Part shown: piece by piece, positions 58,806 to 64,000 of the stretch
Numbering within the stretch: the first letter of the stretch is position 1
How the letters are laid out: each line of letters starts with the position of its first letter
From: JABFSM01 sp963762545
Lineage (GTDB): Bacteria > Gemmatimonadota > Gemmatimonadetes > Gemmatimonadales > GWC2-71-9
Assembly (NCBI GenBank): GCA_963762545.1
Contig: CAVXLC010000002.1
Location: 868,001-932,000, forward strand
Direction of reading: 5' to 3'
Length of the DNA: 64,000 bases
Notes under the pieces: model-generated
Databases searched by the model: none
What the model was told of the DNA's origin: nothing
Seen by the model: only the letters and a program-made list of their open reading frames with translations
Translations under genes and position numbers: made by a program

Positions 58806-59548
58806 TGCGGTACGCGCTCCTCTCCGATATCCACGCCAACCTCCCGGCGCTCGAGGCGGTGCTGGAGGATGCGTCGGGCCGGACCCATCCCGACGCCACC
58901 TATCATCTGGGTGACCTGGTTGGATACGGCCCCTGGCCCAACCAGGTCGTGGCCGCGCTGCGGCAAGAGCGCATCGCCGGCGTGGCGGGAAACTACGACA
59001 CGACGGTGGCCACGGGGTACAAGCACTGCGGCTGCCGCTACGAGGACCGGCACCAGGAGGAGCTGTCTCACCAGTCCTACGCCTGGACGCTGGCCCATAC
59101 CTCGGCGGAGTCGAAGCGCTATCTGGGCGGGCTGCCATTCCGCCTTGACCTCCGCCCGCTCGGAGGGCATACCGGTGGGCCGACGGTGACACTCATCCAC
59201 GGCAACCCGGTGCTCAACACGGTGTACGTCACCGAAGACCGGAGCGACGAGTTCCTGATCAAGATGGCCGACGGCACCGGGGCGAAGCCAGGGGACGTGG
59301 TTTGTTTCGGCCACACCCACAAGCCGTGGCATCGGGTGGTCCAGGGCATTCACTTCGTGAACACCGGCAGCGTGGGCCGCCCCAAGGACGGAGATTGGCG
59401 GGCGGGCTATGTGCTGCTTGGCGCGGACCAGAACCAGGTATCCGTGGAGCTGGTCCGCGTGGAGTACGACATCGAGGCCGCGGCCCGGGCCATCATCGCG
59501 AGCGAGCTGCCGGACGAGTTCGCGGAACAGCTGCGGCATGGCGGCTGA
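58805..59548 (+). CDS. Calcineurin-like metallophosphoesterase within the arsenic operon
   Basis: 247 residues. Dinuclear metal motifs: DIHAN (residues 8-12), GDLVGYGP, GNYD and GHTHKP, with His in the LIHGNP segment. The family hydrolyses phosphodiesters or phosphomonoesters. It is coupled to arsM (TGATG) and overlaps acr3 by 11 bases, so it is an integral member of this ars operon. Metallophosphatases have been noted in some ars clusters; the substrate is unknown. Confidence 0.85.
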   Translation: MRYALLSDIHANLPALEAVLEDASGRTHPDATYHLGDLVGYGPWPNQVVAALRQERIAGVAGNYDTTVATGYKHCGCRYEDRHQEELSHQSYAWTLAHTSAESKRYLGGLPFRLDLRPLGGHTGGPTVTLIHGNPVLNTVYVTEDRSDEFLIKMADGTGAKPGDVVCFGHTHKPWHRVVQGIHFVNTGSVGRPKDGDWRAGYVLLGADQNQVSVELVRVEYDIEAAARAIIASELPDEFAEQLRHGG

Positions 59549-60632
59549 TCCACCCGCCCCGGCGCCGGGCCGCCTGTCCCGGCTCGACCGGTTCCTGCCG
59601 CTGTGGATCTTCCTCGCCATGGCGGCGGGGATCCTGCTCGGCCGCGGGTTTCCCGGGCTGGGTGCGCTGCTGGACCGCGTGCAGGTGGCCGGCGTGTCGG
59701 TCCCGATCGGCATCGGCCTTCTGTGGATGATGTATCCGGTGCTGGCCAAGGTCCGCTACGAGAGCATCGGCCGGCACGTCACGAATCGCCGGCTGCTGGG
59801 GACCTCGCTCTTCTTCAACTGGGTGCTGGGTCCGATCGTGATGTTCGCGCTCGCGTGGGCCCTGCTTCCGGACCTGCCGGCCTACCGCAACGGGCTCATT
59901 CTCATCGGGCTGGCCCGGTGCATCGCGATGGTGCTGGTCTGGAACTCGCTGGCCTGCGGCTCCAACGAGCTGGCCGCGGTTCTGGTCGCGCTCAATTCGG
60001 TGTTCCAGATCCTCATGTACAGCGTGCTCGGCTGGCTCTTCCTCGACGTGGTCCCGGGATGGCTGGGCGGCGGCACGGCGGTGGTGCAGGTGTCCATGTG
60101 GCTCATCGCCAAGAGCGTGCTGATCTTCCTGGGCGTACCGCTGCTCGCCGGCTACCTCACCCGCCGGACCCTCGTCGCCCGCCACGGCGAGGCGTGGTAC
60201 ACCGGCGTCTTCATGCCGAAGTTCGGGCCCACGGCGCTGGTGGGGCTGCTCTACACGATCGTGCTGATGTTCGCCATGCAGGGCAGCCGGATCGTTCAGC
60301 TCCCGCTGGACGTCCTGCGCATCGCGGCGCCGCTCGTGCTGTACTTCTTCGTGATGTTCGGGCTGGCCTTTACCGTCTCGAAACGGCTCGGTTTTGGCTA
60401 TGCGGAAACGGCCTCGCTCTCGTTCACGGCGGCCGGGAACAACTTCGAGCTGGCCATCGCCGTGGCGGTGACGACCTTCGGCATCGGCTCCGGCGAAGCG
60501 CTGGCCGGTGTAGTGGGGCCCCTCATCGAGGTCCCGGTCCTCGTCGGTCTGGTGTACGTATCCCTGTGGGCCGGTCGCCGGTACTTCGGTTTCGAGCCGG
60601 AGCCGGAGCCCGGTCGGGCCCGGGCGGGATGA
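59538..60632 (+). CDS. acr3: Arsenite efflux transporter ACR3
   Basis: Exports As(III) by proton antiport. 364 residues, about ten helices. The family signatures FLPLWIFLAMAAGILLGR, LLGTSLFFNWVLGPIVMFALAW, LARCIAMVLVWNSLACGSNE (with the conserved Cys at about residue 129) and AAGNNFELAIAVAV (conserved Glu) are present. Start ATG 59538 follows the overlap with the phosphoesterase gene. Confidence 0.95.
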   Translation: MAADPPAPAPGRLSRLDRFLPLWIFLAMAAGILLGRGFPGLGALLDRVQVAGVSVPIGIGLLWMMYPVLAKVRYESIGRHVTNRRLLGTSLFFNWVLGPIVMFALAWALLPDLPAYRNGLILIGLARCIAMVLVWNSLACGSNELAAVLVALNSVFQILMYSVLGWLFLDVVPGWLGGGTAVVQVSMWLIAKSVLIFLGVPLLAGYLTRRTLVARHGEAWYTGVFMPKFGPTALVGLLYTIVLMFAMQGSRIVQLPLDVLRIAAPLVLYFFVMFGLAFTVSKRLGFGYAETASLSFTAAGNNFELAIAVAVTTFGIGSGEALAGVVGPLIEVPVLVGLVYVSLWAGRRYFGFEPEPEPGRARAG

Positions 60633-60638
60633 TCGCCG

Positions 60639-60663
60639 CGGTATTCGAGCGCCGGCGCTACCG
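60639..60663. terminator. Palindromic structure between acr3 and the dihaem gene
   Basis: CGGTA (60639-60643) pairs with TACCG (60659-60663), enclosing the 12-base palindrome AGCGCCGGCGCT. It lies between convergent genes and overlaps the dihaem stop codon. No T-run is present on either strand, so termination is only a guess. Confidence 0.3.
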
Positions 60664-61305
60664 GTTCTTGGAGACGTCCTGGAGGTAGAGCAGGATCTTG
60701 CTGGTCTGCTCGCCGCTCGGCAGCGACACATTCATGCGTTCCATGTTCCGCTCCATGCGCATGAACACCGATGGCCAATCCCCCGAGGCGTGGATCTTGA
60801 CGTCTGGCAGGGCATGGCAGCGGCTGCAGATGGCGGCAAACTCCTCCCGCCCCGGTCCCTTGGGCAGGTCGGCGCCGCTCACCTGCAGCGCGTTGGCCAT
60901 GAGATACTTCAGCACCGTGCCGCGCTCTCCTTCATTGGCCGTGCGAATCCCCAGCGAATCCGGCAGCCGGTCCATCCGCAGCCACATCCGCCGGAGCACC
61001 CGCGGCCAATCCGTGGCGCTGTGCATGGCCGGAGAAGGCAGCGGGTGGCATTGATTGCAGAAGTGGTCCACCAGGTGCGCCCCCGGGGACTCCGGCTCCG
61101 CCAGATCGCCGGAATCGATGCCGGGCGGCGGGAGGGCGATCTTTGCGGCGGCCAGCAGGAGGGCGTCGGCGCGAGTGTCTGCGGATGCCGGGGGCGCGGC
61201 GGGGGGCTGGGGAACGCTGGCCTCGCTGCGGCAGGCCGACCCGAACAGAACAAGCGCGGAAGCGAGAAGCGACAACCGCGATACGGTAACCTGCCGGACG
61301 GGCAT
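60658..61305 (-). CDS. Dihaem c-type cytochrome lipoprotein
   Basis: 215 residues with a lipoprotein signal (SALVLFGSAC) and two haem sites, C-N-Q-C-H (about residue 81) and C-S-R-C-H (about 165). Each is followed by similar Trp-Pro-x-V-x-x-R-M stretches (DWPRVLRRMWLRMDRLP and DWPSVFMRMERNMERMN), so the protein is two repeated cytochrome domains, each with likely Met ligands. Ribosome site AAGGAG. Probably anchored at the periplasmic face of a membrane. Its redox partner is unknown. Confidence 0.83.
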   Translation of the reverse strand: MPVRQVTVSRLSLLASALVLFGSACRSEASVPQPPAAPPASADTRADALLLAAAKIALPPPGIDSGDLAEPESPGAHLVDHFCNQCHPLPSPAMHSATDWPRVLRRMWLRMDRLPDSLGIRTANEGERGTVLKYLMANALQVSGADLPKGPGREEFAAICSRCHALPDVKIHASGDWPSVFMRMERNMERMNVSLPSGEQTSKILLYLQDVSKNR

Positions 61306-61475
61306 GATCGTGCTCCTTCCCGAGCAATGGCTTGCGCGCTGCGATCCCTGCCGGACGCTAGTGTGGCGGCGCGCCCATCGCAAGCGAGGCCACGCAAGCA
61401 ACGATGAATCCCGCGTGAAGTCTTCCTCATTGGCGGGCCCGGATCGGGGAGCGATGCCGGGGCCGCCGGGAAGGC
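61306..61475 (-). other. Gap between the dihaem gene and the 42-residue peptide gene
   Basis: No gene recognised in 170 bases. The dihaem start lies downstream on the minus strand, so this may be a leader or intercistronic segment of a shared transcript. Confidence 0.3.
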
Positions 61476-61604
61476 CTACTGCACGCAGGGCGCCTTGGGG
61501 TCGTGCTTCGCGAAGTCCACGAAGGGTCGATGGGCCGACGCGACCGAGACCGCCGAAACGAGAACGGTGCATACCGCGACCCGACCCCGAACCGTGGCAG
61601 TCAC
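61476..61604 (-). CDS. 42-residue exported peptide precursor, unknown function
   Basis: A 42-codon frame with a textbook ribosome site (AAGGAG, 5 bases before GTG). The N-terminus is a plausible signal peptide (VAVCTVLVSAVSVASA) with cleavage after Ala, leaving a mature peptide HRPFVDFAKHDPKAPCVQ with one Cys and two His. It is on the same strand as the dihaem cytochrome and 170 bases upstream. It could be a metal- or haem-binding peptide or a small accessory subunit; this is inference. Confidence 0.55.
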   Translation of the reverse strand: MTATVRGRVAVCTVLVSAVSVASAHRPFVDFAKHDPKAPCVQ

Positions 61605-61736
61605 GATCGCTCCTTGGTCAGCTGGATGTGACAGGAGGGCCGCAGTAACCTACGGCCGCCTCCGAGGTCCGGTTTCGCGATTAGATTGCGGCGCCGGATC
61701 ACCGCAAACCTACATGAGAATGTGTTCAACGCCGAC
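61605..61736. other. Divergent gap before the TauE gene
   Basis: 132 bases between the peptide gene and the TauE-family gene. It must hold both promoters. No clear -10/-35 pair was found; the TauE start has no visible ribosome site. Confidence 0.3.
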
Positions 61737-62576
61737 ATGACCCCCCTTCTCTTCGTGCTCTGGGCGCTGGCCGCGTCGGTCTGCGCCGGGCTGCTCGGGT
61801 CGCTGCTCGGCCTCGGCGGGGGCATCATCGTCATTCCGGTTCTCACGCTCTGGCTCCACGTGGACATCCGCTACGCCATCGGTGCGTCGATCGTGTCGGT
61901 CATCGCCACGTCCAGCGGAGCGGCCGCGAGATTCGTGCGCGATCACATGGCCAACCTCCGGGTGGCCATGGTGCTCGAGCTGGCCACCACCACCGGAGCC
62001 ATCAGCGGCGCGTTCCTGGCCGGGCGGATCGCGACTCGGTGGCTCTACCTCATTTTCGGGGTTGTCATGGCGTATTCCTCCGTCATGATGCTCCGGAAGC
62101 TGCAGCGGCCGTCGTTGCCGCCGGCCCGGCCGGGCTCCTGGGCCGACCGTCTCCGGCTGCACAGCAGTTATTTCGACCACGCCCTCGGCGAGCAGGTTCA
62201 TTACCGGGTGGCGAGCACCCGGCTCGGGCTGGCGCTGATGTACCTGGCCGGGATCGTCAGCGGACTGCTGGGCATCGGGTCCGGGGCGCTCAAGGTGCCG
62301 GCCATGGACCTGGCGATGGGGCTTCCCTTCAAAGTCTCCACCGCGACCAGCAACTTCATGATCGGGGTCACCGCCGCGGCCAGCGCGGGCATCTACTTTT
62401 CGCGGGGAGATCTCAATCCCTTCGTGGCGGCTCCGGTGGCCATCGGCGTGCTGGCCGGGGCGATGCTTGGCGCGCACTGGCTGGGGCGCCTCAAGAGCTC
62501 GACCATCCGGATCGTCTTCATCGTGGTGCTGCTGTGGGTGGCGGGACAGATGGTGCTGCGGGGTGTGCGGGGATGA
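61737..62576 (+). CDS. TauE/SafE-family anion or sulfite exporter
   Basis: 279 residues, about eight helices. The TauE signature appears twice: LLGSLLGLGGGIIVIPVL (about residue 18) and GIVSGLLGIGSGALKVPAMD (about 175), separated by a soluble loop (about 115-155). Probably moves sulfite, organosulfonates or another anion. The next gene encodes a DUF1634 protein that is often its neighbour. ATG 61737 chosen; longer frames begin with unlikely sequence. Confidence 0.86.
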   Translation: MTPLLFVLWALAASVCAGLLGSLLGLGGGIIVIPVLTLWLHVDIRYAIGASIVSVIATSSGAAARFVRDHMANLRVAMVLELATTTGAISGAFLAGRIATRWLYLIFGVVMAYSSVMMLRKLQRPSLPPARPGSWADRLRLHSSYFDHALGEQVHYRVASTRLGLALMYLAGIVSGLLGIGSGALKVPAMDLAMGLPFKVSTATSNFMIGVTAAASAGIYFSRGDLNPFVAAPVAIGVLAGAMLGAHWLGRLKSSTIRIVFIVVLLWVAGQMVLRGVRG

Positions 62577-62980
62577 CGACGCCCGAGCAGGATGCGCGGG
62601 TCCACCAGGCGGAGCTGATCATCAGCACCGTGCTGCGCGCTGGCGTGGTGGCGAGCGTCGTGATCATCACGGTGGGGAGTGTGCTGACCTTTCTGCACCA
62701 TCCCGGGTATCTCTCCCTGCCGGGAACCCTGGCTCCGCTCACCGAGCCGGACCTTGCTCCCCCGCATACCCTGCGCGGTGTCGCGGCGGGAATCCGGCAT
62801 CTGCAGGGCCAGGCGATCGTCGAAGCGGGGCTGCTGCTCCTGATCCTCACGCCGGTGGTGCGCGTGGCGGTATCGATTCTGGCGTTTCGGGCCCAGCATG
62901 ACCGTACCTACGTGCTGATCACCTCCACGGTGCTCGCGCTCCTGATCCTCTCGTTCCTGCTGGGCCGGCCGGCCGGCTGA
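62573..62980 (+). CDS. DUF1634 membrane protein, TauE-associated
   Basis: 135 residues and three helices (ISTVLRAGVVASVVIITVGSV, IVEAGLLLLILTPVVRVAVSI, TYVLITSTVLALLILSFLLG). The pattern matches DUF1634 proteins encoded next to TauE/SafE genes. The ATG overlaps the TauE stop (ATGA), supporting a two-component transporter. Function unknown. Confidence 0.85.
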   Translation: MTTPEQDARVHQAELIISTVLRAGVVASVVIITVGSVLTFLHHPGYLSLPGTLAPLTEPDLAPPHTLRGVAAGIRHLQGQAIVEAGLLLLILTPVVRVAVSILAFRAQHDRTYVLITSTVLALLILSFLLGRPAG

Positions 62981-63068
62981 GACTCGGGCGTCGAGACGCG
63001 GTCCTGACTCCGGACACCTGCGGAGCCTCCGGGACAGCGTCCGGGTAGGTAGAAAGCGCTCACCCCGT

Positions 63069-63087
63069 CTTCATCCCAGCTTCATCC
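63069..63087 (+). promoter_or_regulatory. Direct repeat CTTCATCC x2, possible response-regulator box before the TolC-family gene
   Basis: CTTCATCC at 63069-63076 and again at 63080-63087, 11 bases apart, one helical turn, in a 218-base leader region otherwise without a gene. This layout is typical of OmpR/PhoB-family binding sites, which often control efflux systems. The TolC-family start lies 112 bases downstream. Confidence 0.4.
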
Positions 63088-63198
63088 ATTCCAGATCAGG
63101 TTGCGTTGAGATTCGGCGCACGCTGGGCTCCCGGGCCCGCCGTGGTGTGGTGGAATTCACGAACCGCGGGACACACTGGCGGAGCTGATCAACGCAGA

Positions 63199-64000
63199 AT
63201 GCGACGAACCCTGGCGACGATTCTGGTCTTGACGACCGCCGGAACGCTCCGCGCACAGGCGCCGTTGACCCTGGCGGAAGCGTTTCGTCGCGCCGATTCT
63301 GCCGCCTATGCCAACCGGATCGCGGCGGGTAACGCCGAGGCGCAGAGCGCCCAGGCTGCTGCGGCCCTGCGAGGGATACTCCCCACCGTGCGGGCCGAGG
63401 GCGGATACGTGCGGACCGACAATCCGCTCGCCGCCTTCGGATACACGCTTCAGCAGCGCGGAGTCACCTCTTCGTCGTTCAATCCCGAGAGCCTCAATCG
63501 TCCCGCGCCGGTGACCAACTGGAGCGGGGGGATGGTGGCCGAGCTCCCTCTGGTCAACCTCGACGCCTGGCTGGGCCGGGCCGCGGCCTCCGACGCGGCC
63601 GCGGCCGGGAGGGCGAGCGCCGGCTGGACCCGTCGGACCATTCGGGTCGAGGTCACCCGCGCCTATTTCGGTGCGGTGCTGGCCCGTGAGCAGGTCCACA
63701 CGATCGAGGCCGCCGTCTCGGCGGGTCGGGCCCATGTGCGTGAGGCGGAATCCATGGTGGCCAACGGGCTCGCAACCCGATCGGACGCCTTGCTCGCCTC
63801 GGTAGAACTGGGCCGGCTCGAAGCGCAGTTGCTCGAATCGCGCGGTGAGGCCGGCATCGCTCGCGCGAGCCTGGCCCTCCTGCTCGGCCAGCCCGGCGAC
63901 ACCGCCTTCGCGCTGCCGGATTCACTGCCGGCCGCGGCGCGGATCCGGAATCTGGTCAGTTCGTCCGGAGCGGATTCGGCCGGTATTCGGCAGGACCTGG
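63199..64000 (+). CDS. TolC-family outer-membrane efflux protein, 3' end outside the window
   Basis: The frame stays open to the window end (267 residues visible). Signal peptide (LATILVLTTAGTLRAQ), then LTLAEAFRRADSAAYANRIAAGNAEAQSAQAAAALRGILPTVRAEGGY, the typical OEP N-terminal helix leading to an outer-membrane strand, and the long periplasmic helices (VTRAYFGAVLAREQVHTIEAAVSAGRAHVREAESMVANGLATRSDALLASVELG). An RND or ABC efflux system probably follows beyond the window. Confidence 0.88.
   Translation, partial: MRRTLATILVLTTAGTLRAQAPLTLAEAFRRADSAAYANRIAAGNAEAQSAQAAAALRGILPTVRAEGGYVRTDNPLAAFGYTLQQRGVTSSSFNPESLNRPAPVTNWSGGMVAELPLVNLDAWLGRAAASDAAAAGRASAGWTRRTIRVEVTRAYFGAVLAREQVHTIEAAVSAGRAHVREAESMVANGLATRSDALLASVELGRLEAQLLESRGEAGIARASLALLLGQPGDTAFALPDSLPAAARIRNLVSSSGADSAGIRQDL

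Noticed and set aside
1..64000. CRISPR array, insertion sequence, prophage or toxin-antitoxin genes
   Set aside because: No regularly spaced repeats, transposase or integrase motifs, phage structural genes or paired small toxin/antitoxin frames were found.

Overview
The window looks like one continuous chromosomal stretch of a high-GC, diderm (Gram-negative type) bacterium. Long housekeeping operons overlap by 4 to 17 bases. There are predicted lipoproteins, an outer-membrane beta-barrel and a TolC-type protein. The large secreted BNR-repeat (sortilin-like) protein and the overall gene mix point to Gemmatimonadota; this is inference, since no rRNA or other marker that would settle it is present. 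No phage, insertion sequence, CRISPR array or plasmid gene was seen.

Layout. (1) 1-5530, plus strand: cca (5' end outside the window), a ZIP metal transporter, rarA, hflX and a WlbA/WbpB-like nucleotide-sugar dehydrogenase. (2) 5660-10329: surface-glycan genes: an NAD-dependent epimerase, a WbpL/WecA-type initiating transferase, a MurJ/MOP-like flippase and an opposing GT4 glycosyltransferase. (3) 10418-17684: tRNA-Ile2(CAU), a 1090-residue secreted BNR protein, three unrecognised exported proteins, tRNA-Val(CAC) with a clear terminator, and a heptose kinase (hldE/rfaE1) broken by a one-base frameshift. (4) 17762-39312: a dense plus-strand run: asparaginase, CMD protein, obg, dprA, hemW, hrcA, dnaJ, prmA, rsmE, HIT protein, mutS2, dnaG, a zinc-ribbon protein, recJ, rsmD, coaD, a Pta-like protein, a STAS/RsbW/PP2C partner-switching set, ksgA, and rex with its own operator. 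(5) 39388-46541: arginine deiminase, a DEDDh exonuclease, an MBL-fold hydrolase, gamma-glutamyltransferase and an ABC permease. (6) 46548-51474, minus strand: a Rieske-type protein with two membrane proteins, a SnoaL-like lipoprotein, unknowns and an M20 peptidase.

(7) 51611-57409 is the most notable region. A Rieske protein, a cytochrome b6-type protein fused to a cytochrome c domain, a monohaem cytochrome c, a decahaem MtrA/DmsE/PioA-like cytochrome, an MtrB/PioB-like outer-membrane barrel and a 39-residue membrane protein lie in one same-strand run. This reads as an electron path from the quinone pool across the periplasm and outer membrane. (8) 57537-60632 is an arsenic island (arsR, arsM, a metallophosphoesterase, acr3) with the same ArsR-type box before arsR and arsM. 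(9) 60658-64000 holds a dihaem lipoprotein, a 42-residue exported peptide missed by size cut-offs, a TauE/DUF1634 pair and a truncated TolC-family gene.

A recurrent regulatory theme: seven genes have a TANNNT hexamer ending 6 to 8 bases before the start codon and no Shine-Dalgarno sequence, as expected for leaderless mRNAs.
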